Shown here: positions 1 to 11,234 of the stretch, piece after piece
Position numbering within the stretch: position 1 is the stretch's first letter
How the letters are laid out: every line of letters begins with the position of its first letter
Source: Chrysoporthe austroafricana
Taxonomy: Eukaryota; Ascomycota; Sordariomycetes; Diaporthales; Cryphonectriaceae
Length of the DNA stretch: 64,000 bases
NCBI GenBank assembly: GCA_001051155.2
Contig: JYIP02000008.1
Location: forward strand, 2,914,001-2,978,000
Direction of reading: 5' to 3'
Translations under genes and position numbers: made by a program
Notes under the pieces: model-generated
The model's input: the letters and a program-made list of their open reading frames with translations, nothing else
What the model was told of the DNA's origin: nothing
Database searches by the model: none

Positions 1-268
1 CTGCTACATCGCGACCACCAGGCGCAGCGCGCGGCAGCCGGAGCTCGAGACCGCGGTCAACCCGCACTTCGCGCTGGGGCTGTGCGAGAGCGTCGTCGCG
101 GCCAGCCGGGGCAGCGCGCGCAGCTGCTTCATGGAGGGCACGACGGGCGCGATCGAGAAGGGCCTGCAGGCGGACCTGGCCGTCCTGGATATGCAGTGGG
201 ACAAGGAGCAGCTGCTGGAGGCGAAGGTCGTGGAGACCTGGTTCTCAGGGTGGAAGGTGTTCGGGTGA
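1..268 (+). CDS. Amidohydrolase-family protein, 3' end only
   Basis: The window opens inside this gene. The frame starting at base 2 runs 88 codons to a TGA at 266-268. The visible tail has the typical end of metal-dependent amidohydrolases of the YtcJ/amidohydrolase-3 type: a stretch reading EGTTGAIEKGLQADLAVLD, followed by a short strand and KVVETWFSGWKVF. In this family that part forms the second half of the small beta-sandwich domain, after the metal-binding barrel. The metal ligands lie outside the window, so substrate and activity cannot be judged. A cytosolic imidazolone- or formamide-type hydrolase is the usual annotation for fungal relatives. Confidence 0.72.
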   Translation, partial: CYIATTRRSARQPELETAVNPHFALGLCESVVAASRGSARSCFMEGTTGAIEKGLQADLAVLDMQWDKEQLLEAKVVETWFSGWKVFG

Positions 269-1634
269 TGGAAGGTGGCCTGGCATCACGCGTCCGCTGG
301 AGGGATGGGAACCGGAGCAGTACCATTACAGAGAAGAAGCTGCCTGTGGGAGCTTAGAGCCTGGAGGGTCGAGCTATGTGTATATAGCTATATCGGCAGT
401 CTGAGATGATAGACAGCCCTTTGGAGTAGATAGACCTGATGAGCAGCCATGGTTTCGAAGCATGCACCTCCAAGCTTTGTCGGCACCGCGATGCCATCAA
501 TGCTTGATGATATCTGATGAATCTGCTCGGACCAGCCTGTCCTACGAGATGTGCTTTCGCCTCGCTACGACGCTGCAAGGACTGGACGAAAACGAGTCCC
601 GTTCCACCACCCTGTCCGTAGGATCGCTATTGCTTTTTTGGCTTCTATAGTAGTATAATTATCACTCTCATTATGCGTTGTTGTCCTCTGGTATAGCGCC
701 CGAGAAAACGAGAAGTTGCCCACGCCCTCTTCTGGCTCTAGTCGTCACGGTCTAGTGTCAACGAAGCCTTCCGCTCGCCCCAGGGGACGTCTAGTCGCCG
801 ATCCTCAGAGAAGTAGTCCCGCTCAACCTCGATGTCTGGTCAGGGGGGTGTTCGTGTGGCCGGGGCGGGCCTAGATGGGGGACGGAGCAGGCCGAGACGG
901 ACGAGGAGGGATACTATACGCTGGCCGAGGGCAGGGCGTCAGCATTCAGAAGCGTTTCTCTTGAACATCCAGGCCGGTCTGGGCTATCTTATTCTCCCGG
1001 CCGGTCGAGCACCCCGGGTCGTGCGACCGCCTCGGTCGAGAGCCACAACAGGCGGCCTGCTGAGGGCTTCCCCCCCCCTTTCGAGCTGGAGGGATGACAA
1101 AGCCTGTTCGAGGTGTGACCGAGGGAATGCTATGTTGCGAGAAGATCACATGCGCGCAGGAGAGCACGGCCTGGTTGTGCTGGTTGGACAGGAGAAAGGC
1201 ATGCAGGTGCCACAATGCAACACGACGAGGACTGGGCGATTACTTATTCTGGCAATTTGGAGGCCTGGGATGGTGTGTGACCTTGAGATCTGCATAGCAT
1301 GCAGAGAGGCCAGTGCTGCTTCCGGATCACGGTAGCATTTGCCCCAGTAGGTAAATAACCGTCCCGAGGTTCCTGCTTAGACACCTGGGCGTGCTGGGGT
1401 AGGAGGCACAAGGGGAGGAGGCTGCCCCAGATTCCCCAGATCGAACCCCACCACGTGCTCGTCGTAGGTTCTGGACTGGGTACCTCGCCCGAGCACGCAC
1501 TTCCGCACCCAGCTACTAGTACTACATAGTAGTAAGCACCTACGGTGCCACGGTAACCTTCACAGGCTTGCGGACCAAGGGCATCGAAGTCGAAGCTGCG
1601 CGGCGGCCTGACCTGGCCCTAGAAACCTCGTACT

Positions 1635-1655
1635 CAGCAGCAGCAGCAGCAGCAG
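1635..1655 (+). repeat. (CAG)7 trinucleotide repeat
   Basis: Seven perfect CAG units in non-coding DNA. No plausible gene reads it as polyglutamine or polyserine. Confidence 0.9.
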
Positions 1656-2916
1656 CAAGCATTTTCTTCCCACCCTAGCCCGAGCCCCACACAGGGTATT
1701 GAATGCCAACATATTCAATCCCCTATTATTATCATGCCTGGCCTCTGGTACCCCGTAGGCTTCCTTATTGTATGCTGCTAAGTACGTACTTTCCGCGGTA
1801 TTCTTTCCTCTTGAGGGCCCTCGGCGGTCGGCGGTCGGATATTGCAGATGGGCTGTGACGTCACGCCTGTCAGGGTAGGGCGGGAGATACGATACATGTT
1901 GGCGGGGCACCGCGCCCACGCAGCCACGGCACGAACTTACCGAAACGCAGGGTGCTCTCAGTATCATAGTTCTATATGGCTTACCATAAGTGCTATAGCA
2001 CGCAGTAGGTACTGTTGTAGTCAAGAGGCCGGCGGTCCAACGAGTCAGGCGCCGGCATACACTGGGACGGCGGCCCTCCAGACGACACAGGCACGCAGCT
2101 TGGCACACCTGTCAGTCAGCCCAGGCTGCTCACAATCTCAGGGTCCTCCTTGGTCTGTGGGCTGCGGGTGGCACGAGTGGCTCGTTCCAAGGACGCAAGG
2201 CCTGTGGGAGGCGCTAGAGACGCCAAGGCCTCGCCGTTCAATGCATGCCTACCAGGTTGCAGGTTGGCGACTCATTATGTACCCACCAACGAGTGCCACC
2301 CATACCCAGGCACAGGCACGCCATGCTATACGAGCCGGATCAGGAGAGCAGCGACAGAGGTGACCCGATCGATGCCTGAGATGAGGACCCAGGCACAAGA
2401 CCAGCGCTGCGAGATTGACAAGCCCGACTCCCAGTGGGTTCGTTCCTACACAGTACGTCCGTATGTGCGTTTCTCTTTTCCCCCCCTACCACTTACTGAG
2501 TAAGTAGCTGTGTGCACGTCATGTCGCAGGGCCAGGATGGCCAGTATTATGATACCCAGCAGGATCTCCCCCCAGCTGCCAATGACGCCGGCCCCTACGT
2601 CATTCCAGGCGAGGCCCACCCCTGGCTCGCCGTGACCATTGGGCCCCTGGGCCCCCGGAGGCGGCCCCCCCTGCTACTGTGCCGTGCTGCTACTGGGTAC
2701 GGTAGGGTAAGCATCGCCTGCTGGCCCCACCTGCTTGCTCTGCAGCACTGCCCTCTCTTGCACCGCGCTGCAGCAGCTCCGTGAGCTCCAACCCGTCTCC
2801 CTCCATCACGCGCCCTGGCCTGGCCAGCACGTGGATACGGCTGGGTACAAGTACTCAGTAAGCATGCTCTTCAGGACCCTGGCGCAGGCCACCCACGTCG
2901 CGCTTGCCGCCTGCAT

Positions 2917-2949
2917 AATTCAAGAATAATTAGTGGAGGGGTGTGTCGA

Positions 2950-2986
<37 letters not shown>

Positions 2987-3074
2987 CCCTTTTTCCCTTC
3001 TTTTTTTTCTTTTNAATTTAAGAAAAATTAGTGGGGGGGGGTGTCGAAGTTTTTTTTTTTTTTTTTTTTTTTTT
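2917..3074 (+). repeat. Tandem 35-mer, each copy ending in poly-T, around an N
   Basis: Two 35-base copies (2917-2951 and 3015-3049) match at 31 of 35 positions. Each runs straight into a T homopolymer (35 T at 2952-2986, 25 T at 3050-3074). The only ambiguous base of the window lies at 3014, one base before the second copy. The arrangement could be a real tandem duplication. It could equally be an assembly join where reads slipped across the homopolymer. Confidence 0.85.
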
Positions 3075-4420
3075 AGGTCTCCTTCCCTCTTCGCCCTCTC
3101 TTTCCACAGTAGCGCTGTGATAACAGTGCTTTTAGCGATACTGCAATCTGGCTTGGTACCCAGCTGCCCAATAAGTACCCAGTAGGCTAGCATGGCTAAG
3201 TGCTGGGTAGGAACCAGTAAGTACTATAGTAGCTGCCAGGCAAGCAGGTCGACTGCCCCTCACAGACCCTGGAGTGCCTGGGGCTACCCAGTACACAGTA
3301 CCTCCCCTCCACTTGTCCCCCCCAGTGCCCCCCTCCTCTGACCCACATCCACGACCCCTCCATCCGCCGTCCTGAGCCTACCCCGTCCGTCCCCTCCCCG
3401 TTCTCGATCCTCCAACAGCATCTTTCTTTGTCACCACGTCCTGTACAGACGCACATGCGGTGCACCGTCATCTGAACACGCGCCACCCATGCCACATGAT
3501 CGCCTACCCGCGGTAACAGCAGCCCAAAGGGGGAACAATCATTCCCCGCGAGGGAGCATAGCGCGAGAGGACGCGTAGGATCGCAGGCACACGCCATCGC
3601 GGCCTGAGAGATCAACGATCGACAAAGTGGCACGCTGCTCAGCTGTAGCCACCCGGATAGCTGCCGCGCCTAGCATCCCCCAGCGTCCATTCCGGCGCAC
3701 CCTCCGGTCCGACCCTGACGTCGGTCCTCTCGAGGCGACCCGACCCACGGGAGCTCGCTCCTCACCACCCATCTCGGCAGGCCACCCAGCCAGCCAGCCA
3801 GCCAGCTAGCAAGCAGTCCAGAAGACCAGACTGACGGGGCGGGGAGCTGCGTCCAGAGAAGCTGCTGCTCGGGTCCCGCAGATCTCGACCGTCGCTGGGT
3901 TGGCCATTGACAGGCGGAAAAATCTGAGACAGGCCCTGATCATCTCAGCTCCATCTGTTCCTCTTTGTCGTTAGCGACGTTGTCTCTCACCTAGTCTGAT
4001 CGGGAACCCCCCATCGTCAGAGGGGGGCTATGATGAAATAGGGTACTTCCACCTGCTGTACCTCAGCGTGCTCAGCTGCGCACCCAGCGCCCAACACCCC
4101 TAGAGAGACGAGGCCTGCGCCTGTGCTGTGCCCGTGCCCGTGCGTGCTTGTGCCTAGGCCTGCGCCTGTGTGCGTGTGGTGTGCGTGCCTCGCAGTCGCA
4201 GCTTCAAACCCCTGAGCCGCATGCCATACCAGTCATACATACCCAGTACAGGCCGTACTAAGTACTAAACCCCCCCCCCCTGGACTGAGGCGGCGGGAGG
4301 CTTCGTCATAGCTGGACCGCCACCGGCAGGCCCTGAACCAAGACCCGGCCTTACCTCATTCTCACCTCGGGCTTGTCGCACCTTGCTTGCACCTTGCAAC
4401 CTTGCTCTCCAATCTGCTGG

Positions 4421-4455
4421 TCCTGTCCTGTCCTGTCCTGTCCTATCCTGTCCTG
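4421..4455 (+). repeat. TCCTG pentanucleotide repeat
   Basis: Seven tandem TCCTG units, the fifth being TCCTA, inside the pyrimidine-rich upstream region of the kinase gene. Related TCCTG/CCCTG words continue to about 4480. Confidence 0.9.
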
Positions 4456-5220
4456 TGTCTTGTCCTGCCCTGCCTGTCTGTTGCCTTGGTTCGACTGCCA
4501 GCAGTCTGACGTATCTACCACCGGCCAGTCTCCCTCATCAAGCAGGCCACCGACCAGGACGGGCCCTCTCTCTCGCCATCATCACCATTCCTGTCCCTGT
4601 CGACTTGAACCTCACCTCACCTCACACCTCACACCTCCCACGTCTCGGGTCGCCGGATCTCACCCACTCACTCGTCCAAACTTCCACCCTCTTCCGCCCG
4701 CCCTCGCGCCTCGTCTACCGCCTCGGCCGGACCGGCTCTCCCGCAGACCTCAGACACGACCAAGAGTCACGAGAAGCACACCCTGTCTGCATCTACATCC
4801 GCATCTACGTCCACACGGTGTACACCTCCTACGGCCCCTCGAGGGAACTGAGAACTGAGACACCCGCTTAAGCACGCAACCTCACAGGCAGCCGGCGAAA
4901 AAAGCAGCGCACACCAGCTGGTGTCACTCGTCGAGACCGTGCTTTATAAGGCGGCCGCCCGAGAAAACCTTCAATAACCAACCCCCCGCCCAACCTGCGG
5001 TTGTGACCCTCCACGCCAGCGCTCGACCCGAGACAAAACAAGGTCCATCACGTCTCCCGTCATCTTTCCCGCCGTGTCTGCCCCTGGAGCAGTCGTCAGT
5101 CGTCTGGGCGCAGCATTCCACAGCTCCTCGCCATACTCCTGGGACCGGGAAGGCGTCCCGCTTGTTGATTCGTCGAGAACCACCAGCACGCCCGATCTGA
5201 AGGTTACATCATCCTGCACA

Positions 5221-7996
5221 ATGTCTACGATACAACAACTCAAAAACTTTATCCGCCATGGTAAGAGCCCGCCTCCTGCTGCGACTGGGACTCCCCTCCT
5301 CTTTCCCCGTTCTTTTCTTTTTTCGGCCGCACCCACGCAGACAGCAGCACATAACGTCACTGCCTAACTGTGTGACGGCTTCCTTTCTCTCGCGGCCTCG
5401 TGCAGGGCCCCCGAAGTTCTGTGTCGCCGCGAGTGCTCGCCATGGTCGCCAGGCCCTGCTGTACACCGATATTCCACCCACACGCTCACTGAGATCAGCC
5501 TCTCTCTTTCTCTCTCTCTTTCCCTCTCTCTCTCACACTCTTTCTCTCTCGCTTCAGACTGACCGAGCACGCCAGGCAAGCAAGCCAGGGCAGCAAATCA
5601 CGCCGACGACGCCCAGAGGAAGCACGACCATTCTCCCTCACAGTCGCAGCCTGCATCTGCACCTGGCAAGCCCATGGCGCAGTCCGATCCTGGCTTCGCC
5701 GCGCCGGCTGCGGCACCGCAGCTAATCCCTGACGCCTACTCTGGCGCCCCTGCTGATCACGCAAATCGCGCGGCCAGGGCGGACGGCGTCGCTGCTAACC
5801 ACGTCGAGGACAAGCAGGTCTTCCAGGGCAACGCGCCAGACGGCAAGAAGCAGCGCATGGACGACGTCTCGAAGCTCGTGGCCGAGGAGAATGCGAGCCG
5901 GAGCAAGTTCCCGACCTACGCAGGCCTGGAGCGATGGGAGCTTCTGGAGAAGATGGGCGACGGCGCGTTCAGCAACGTCTACCGAGCGCGCGACCTGGAG
6001 GGCAACGCCGGCGAGGTCGCCATCAAGGTCGTTCGCAAGTACGAGATGAACAGCATGCAGGTAAGCTCACTCAAAAGTACCGGCAGTGTTACCAGTCACC
6101 ATGAGGCCGGCTTGTTTCTTCTGTGCATATGTGTTGCTTTGGCGTTGGCGTTTTGGCGTGATTTCCCTACTTCCCAACCTGTTCTCTTTACCAACAGCGA
6201 GGACCTCATCTAGGGCCAGAAGCATCTCCATCCGGACTTCAAACCAAAGGCTCCGAAAGCCGCAGAGGTGCGAGACATTTTACTTTCTTCTTTTTGTTTT
6301 TTTTGTTTTTTTTTTCTGGGGCTTTCCTTGATGATACAAACTGTAGTATTACGCAAATAACCAATACACCGGTCCTCGCCAGACAAGTGTCGGCGGCCGG
6401 TTGAGCGCTCTCCAGGGCGGCCGCACGCGATGAGATGACAGTGGCAATACTAACTTGGTCTGCAGAGGGCGAACATCCTGAAGGAGGTTCAGATCATGCG
6501 ACAACTCGACCACCCCAACATCATCAAGCTCATCGATTTCTCCGAGTCCAAGCAATATTACTACATCATCCTCGAACTTGCCCCCGGCGGCGAACTCTTC
6601 CACCAGATCGTCCGCCTCACCTATTTCAGCGAAGAGCTGTCACGGCACGTGATTGTACAGGTCGCCAAGGCCCTGGAATATCTCCATGAGGAGAAGGGTG
6701 TCGTGCATCGGTCAGTACTATGCTTCTCTTGATCCCGTCTCGATGCCTCTTCTTCTCTCTCTGTCCCCCCGCAGCCTGGGAAGGAGGGGGGGAGGAGGGG
6801 GGTTGATGTCATGGTTTGTCCGAAAGGTCCTCGACAAATCGTGACGTCAGCCTTCTCTCCCGCTCCCTGCAACGTGCCGTATGGCGCGACGCGCCACAGC
6901 CGTTAGCCGGTCTGTGCGACATCATGCTAACCCCGATCCTAGTGATATCAAGCCGGAGAACATCTTGTACCGACCGATACCGATGATCCCCTCGAAACAC
7001 CCCAAACCGAAGCAGCCTGGAGATGAGGATAAGGTCGATGAGGGCGAGTACGTCAAGGGTGTCGGTGCTGGTGGCATCGGCCTGATCAAGATTGCGGACT
7101 TTGGTCTGTCCAAGGTCGTGTGGGATACGCAGACCATGACGCCATGTGGCACTGTTGGCTATACTGCGCCCGAAATTGTCAAGGATGAGCGGTACTCGAA
7201 GTCGGTCGACATGTGGGCAATGGGATGCGTACTGTACACATTGCTGTGCGGCTTCCCGCCCTTCTACGATGAGAGCATAGAGGTCCTCACCGAGAAGGTC
7301 GCGAAGGGCCAGTACACCTTCCTGTCGCCGTGGTGGGATGAGATATCGGATTCTGCGAAAGACCTCATCACTCACCTCCTTACCGTCGATCCGGAGAAGC
7401 GATACACGATTACCGAGTTTCTGAACCACCCCTGGATTACGGCCAGCGTGACACCCGCTACCGACAAGAAGCCCAACATCACCGCTGATGGGAAACTCCG
7501 CGCTTTCGATGCGACCAAAATCCAGGACGGCGACAGGCGCTACGACTTCCGTTCTCCTGGTGCCGTCAATCTGCGTGAGGTCTTCGATGTTGGTTATGCT
7601 GTGCACCGACAGGAGGAAGAGGCGAAGCGTCGCAAGCAGATCGGCGCCAAGGCCGGCCTGTCGAAATTGGCCGGCTTGAACGAGTCGGATGAAGACGAGG
7701 AAATGGTGGATGCCGGTGACGGTCAGTACGTCCACAAGGCAGGCAATGGCACCCAGGGCCTGGAGCAGAGCATGCGCAACACCCAGATAAGCGGCGAACA
7801 CCGTGGCCGCGAGCGCGAGAGGCAGCAGCGGACGACAGAGCAAAAGGGCTACGGGCAGCATTCCGCAGCCGTCACCGCGGCGGCGAGGCAGCAAGTCAAG
7901 GATCGCGCGCGGCAGAAGGGTGCTTTCGAGCTGAACCTAGACGGCGCCACACTGCTCGGCCGGAGAGGAATGAAGCCTGCGGCGCGGGTAGCATAG
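5221..7996 (+). CDS. Ser/Thr protein kinase, CAMK group, Rck2/Srk1-like
   Basis: Predicted exons are 5221-5260, 5576-6060, 6214-6267, 6466-6710 and 6943-7996, giving 625 residues. Kinase landmarks: glycine loop GDGAFSNV at about 141-148, catalytic Lys164 (VAIK), HRD 274-276, DFG 327-329, and T-loop TPCGTVGYTAPE ending near 352. A 36-residue Pro/Lys/Asp-rich insert between HRD and DFG is typical of the Rck/Srk1 class. That class comprises MAPK-activated kinases acting below the Hog1/Sty1 stress pathway. The start is decided by splicing. The tiny first exon encodes MSTIQQLKNFIRHG and joins in frame to KQARAANHADD; I recall this as the conserved N-terminus of Sordariomycete members. A start at 5674 would lose 46 residues. 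Introns 3 and 4 carry TACTAAC and GCTAAC branch sites. The basic, Gln-rich tail after residue 430 is probably regulatory. Confidence 0.9.
5494..5560 (+). repeat. CT-rich tract in kinase intron 1
   Basis: A run of CTCTCT/TTTCTC units near the 3' end of the 315-nt first intron. It probably serves as an extended polypyrimidine tract. It also offers a competing acceptor (TTCAG at about 5557) upstream of the one I chose at 5573-5575. Confidence 0.7.
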
Positions 7997-8675
7997 GAGC
8001 CCAGCCCACAACCAAGCGACTACTCTATCCAGTGCAGAGGTGGTGTTAGCACGCGCCAGGTGACGGACCTTGACGGGAGCCATACCCCGTTCTATACCCC
8101 AGACGAGGAGACGAAGAGCCACCTGGAGGTGCCAGAGGAAAAATGCCGGAACTGTAGGATTAATAACGATTCGGAACTAGGAAAGGGCGGGCAAGAGGAC
8201 AACGGGGTCCGGCAGGCTGAGGAGAAGAGGCAGATCGTGTAAGTGGTGTTGTGTGCGTCAGGATGTCCCGACTCACAGCGCGGTCTGGGCTCTTCTCAGC
8301 GTTGGAAGAAGTCTTTCCCCGGGTTGGCATTAGCATTTCAAAGATTTGGCGTGAGACGATAACATGAGAGAAGAGATACGGAGTGCATGGAACGGCACTA
8401 GAACAGACCAGAAGACGCTTGGTGGTGTTTCTCTGTGCGAGACAATGGGTTGGTAGTATACAGGCACTCACACGCATGGAGTTTGGCAATTCTCGCGCAT
8501 GATCCCGTCCGTCTCCACTGATAGCAATTCTTCAGGAGCGCAGCGGACTTTCGTCTTGTGCCCCTAGACGTGAGAAGTAAACATAGTCTACCGCCCCCGC
8601 CCCCCAACACCTCTCTCCTCCGTGACGACCGCTCCGTGACGCGTACTGTGACATCCCCATCCATTCATATCCTCG
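7997..8675. other. Intergenic, convergent 3' ends
   Basis: This lies between the stops of the kinase and of the oppositely oriented methyltransferase gene, so it mostly holds two 3' untranslated regions. I see no further gene, RNA or repeat. Confidence 0.6.
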
Positions 8676-9596
8676 TCACGATGGCTTCCGCCCCCTGCAC
8701 AACAGATACGGAAAGTCCATCGTCGCCAGCTCCCTGCCCTCGGGCTTCGTCTCGCCCCACTCCCCGGGGAACCTCTCCACCTCCTTCTCCATCGTCCAGG
8801 CCGGGCGGACGTCGACGTCCACGAACCCGACCTCGGCCATCAGCCCGGCGAACCACGCGGCGCCGATGCCGTGCCTCTCGACCCCAAACATCTTGGCCTC
8901 CGGGTGGAACCTGCGCGCCTCGGGGCCGAAGTCCTCGTAGTCCGTCAGCGCGACCTCGCCGCCGGGCCGCAGGCACCCGTGCATGGTGGCCAGCAGGGCG
9001 CGCAGGTCCGCGATGTGGTGCAGGACCAGGTGGGAGACGACGAGGTCGAACTTCTTCCGCGGGCCACCACCGCCGGCGGCAGCGGGGTCCGCGGGCGGGA
9101 GGCGCGGGTCCTCCGGGTCCTCCAGCATGATGCACAGCGGCTGGACCCTGCCGCGCACCGTCGCCGGCGCTGCCGTCTCGTCCCCCTCCGTCGCGTCCAG
9201 CTTGAGCCGGAGGGCGTCCACCATGCCCTCCGCGGCGTCGATGGCGAGGATCGAGGAGACGTAGGGCGCCAGGCGCAGGGTGAGGAGGCCCGTGCCGCAG
9301 CCTATCTCCAGGACGTCGACCGGCGCCGGCGCCGGCGTCTTCTTCTCCTGCTGCTGTCCGGAACCGGGGGAGGAGGAGAGGAGGGCCGGGTAGGCGGCCA
9401 GGATGGCCTGGAGGGCGCCGTCGGACGCGCGGTGGACGTCCGGGTTGCTATCCCAGGCGGCGGCCTCGGCGTTGAAGCGCTCGTTGCCGTTGGCGGGCGT
9501 CATGGTGGTGGTGGTGGCAGCGGTGGCAGCGGTGGTATCACGCACGGCCCGAGGTGGGGTGTTGTGGCGAGGTGGGCATATACCAGGGCGGGACAT
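8676..9596 (-). CDS. Class I SAM-dependent methyltransferase
   Basis: A single exon of up to 306 residues. A Thr/Ala-rich leader precedes a Rossmann-type methyltransferase domain. Motif I, VLEIGCGTGLLTLRLA (about 94-109), binds S-adenosylmethionine. An acidic ILAIDAAEGMV follows, then the post-motif-II stretch FDLVVSHLVLHHIADL and LRPGGEVALTDYEDFG. This pattern fits the Methyltransf_11/25 group of small-molecule methyltransferases. The substrate cannot be read from the sequence. The start is open: the Met at 9503, just before TPANGNERFNAEA, would give 275 residues and begin where family members usually begin. I find that shorter form more likely. The coding DNA is very GC-rich, and a low-complexity Gly/Lys loop sits near residue 180. 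Confidence 0.82.
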   Translation of the reverse strand: MSRPGICPPRHNTPPRAVRDTTAATAATTTTMTPANGNERFNAEAAAWDSNPDVHRASDGALQAILAAYPALLSSSPGSGQQQEKKTPAPAPVDVLEIGCGTGLLTLRLAPYVSSILAIDAAEGMVDALRLKLDATEGDETAAPATVRGRVQPLCIMLEDPEDPRLPPADPAAAGGGGPRKKFDLVVSHLVLHHIADLRALLATMHGCLRPGGEVALTDYEDFGPEARRFHPEAKMFGVERHGIGAAWFAGLMAEVGFVDVDVRPAWTMEKEVERFPGEWGETKPEGRELATMDFPYLLCRGRKPS

Positions 9597-10080
9597 GAAG
9601 CCCGATGCGAGTGTGATTGAGAAGGGGAAGGGGTGTGAAAAGGGAGGGAGGAATTCCTATGGTGTGCTGCGTGATGGAGTGGGCCCCGTACTAGATCGAT
9701 AAAGTATTAAGGGGAGGGTTTGAAGCGAAGACAGTTCGTCTCCAAATGGATGGACGGCCTGACTGACTACCCCGGAGAGGATGACTGTCGGGCCTGGGCA
9801 GGGCAGCCACTGGCAGCGGCGAGGTAATCATGAATTAATACTGCAACTGAGGACTACGGCTGTGGTGCGCTGTAATTAAGGATCCTATTGCAGATGCTAC
9901 TTGCTGCCGCTATCTATCTGTCGGCGCGCTGGTGTGTGGCACGCAGCACCGCACCGCCTTGTGCCTGAGAAGAGCCACGGTAACTCAATTTGGTCTGCAC
10001 AGCCCTCACGCAGAGTAATTACAGCTCACATTGGATATGGCTATGATGCGCCACAGTGCTTGCACTGCAAAGAATCTGCG

Positions 10081-10081
<1 letters not shown>

Positions 10082-10114
<33 letters not shown>
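10082..10114 (+). repeat. (TA)n dinucleotide repeat
   Basis: About 16 TA units without interruption. Confidence 0.95.
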
Positions 10115-10121
<7 letters not shown>

Positions 10122-10253
10122 CATTTCCAGGTTTGCAAAATCGCAGGAGCATCTCATAACTCGTTTAACACATATATGAGGGCAGCATGTGCATATTTAC
10201 AAAATCCCATCAAAGCTGTATACAGTAAACAACCGAATCTATAAAGAGCTTGA

Positions 10254-10361
10254 GGTGAATAAGGCTTGCATAGCATAAAGGGCTTGCACAACACAAAGGG
10301 CTTACGCAATGTGCAGGGCTTGCACCGCGTGGAGGGCTTGACAGCTGCAAAGGGCTGGGCG
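10254..10361 (+). repeat. 18-bp minisatellite, six degenerate units
   Basis: Six consecutive 18-base units share the core AAGGGCTTGCAC with several substitutions each (units begin at 10254, 10272, 10290, 10308, 10326 and 10344). The period is a multiple of three, so one frame reads a repeated K-G-L-H pattern. No gene model supports translation. Confidence 0.8.
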
Positions 10362-11234
10362 ACCTCTATAGTTTCTGCTTCAACGAGGAAATGGTCATGT
10401 TCACCCCTTCAATCTGAGCTCAACACGGCATATTTCCAACCACATAATCACTGTGCTGATTATATAGTACCTCTCTCTTGTGGCTTTCCCACAAAGCTTC
10501 TGGCTCAACTTGCGACTAAACCATAGCCCCTCTACTATCCACATTCGTATTTGTATCTATCTTAATGATCTGTAAGTATTGGTGTGACTTCAGCCTTTGT
10601 ATTCCTTCCTTAGAAATACTGCTGCGATCTTGACTGAGCCACCGTCTCTACCCGGCAACCAATGCCAACGGTAACACGTTTGCTGCTACGATAGCCGCAA
10701 GGACACATACGCACAGGTGTTTACAACAGGCTTTCATGAAGGCCGCGAGCATGCATTTAAAGGTGATCAACATTGCAGTAAGCTTGGAGAGAGGATAATC
10801 GTGTGCGAGAATAGACACACACTTGGACAAATCGGTAGCACGTTTGGGTTGCTCACGTGGCATGGATAGAAATATGAGAAATAATATTAGTATTACTGTA
10901 AGATAGACAACGGCCTTGTCCTCTGACACGATCACCCGACCACTTTGCCAGAATTTGGCCATACGTACCTGAACAAGAGATCGCCACCGGGCCTGCTCCT
11001 TTCTACAACAAAGCCACACGCCATCCTCTAGAGCCATTGACCGAAAACGGTTGACATGGCAAGGACCCACAATGACAGGCATACTACAGGGACAGTGTAC
11101 CCCGATGTGACGCTTCTGTAAGAGTCAGTTCTGGGATATCTTCTGACGGACGCCAACTAGGCTGGATAGACTCGCGCCGAGGCCGCTCTTCATGAGACCT
11201 AATGGAGTCTTCAATGCTCGAGGGCCTTTTGCCG

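Larger units (their letters stand above)
269..5220. other. Long non-coding region upstream of the kinase gene
   Basis: Nearly 5 kb with no gene I can support. Open frames here are short, GC-driven and without family resemblance. The stretch holds a CAG trinucleotide run, a duplicated 35-mer with poly-T tracts, a CAGC run at 3787-3806, TCCTG repeats and strongly pyrimidine-rich DNA from about 4370 to 5220. The last part probably includes the promoter and 5' leader of the kinase gene that starts at 5221. Such long GC-rich leaders are common for fungal signalling genes, but no transcript evidence is available. Confidence 0.6.
9597..11234. other. AT-richer intergenic region with repeats
   Basis: No convincing gene. 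It contains a TA run and an 18-bp minisatellite. One minus-strand open frame (10648-11082, 144 residues) has two hydrophobic stretches, but no family resemblance and poor codon character, so I do not call it. Confidence 0.55.

Noticed and set aside
269..5220. Several 60-180-codon open frames on both strands
   Set aside because: They overlap one another, follow GC-rich or repetitive DNA and show no family motif or splice-supported extension.
10648..11082. Minus-strand 144-codon frame with hydrophobic stretches
   Set aside because: No recognisable domain, no partner exon and weak coding character; not enough to call a membrane protein.
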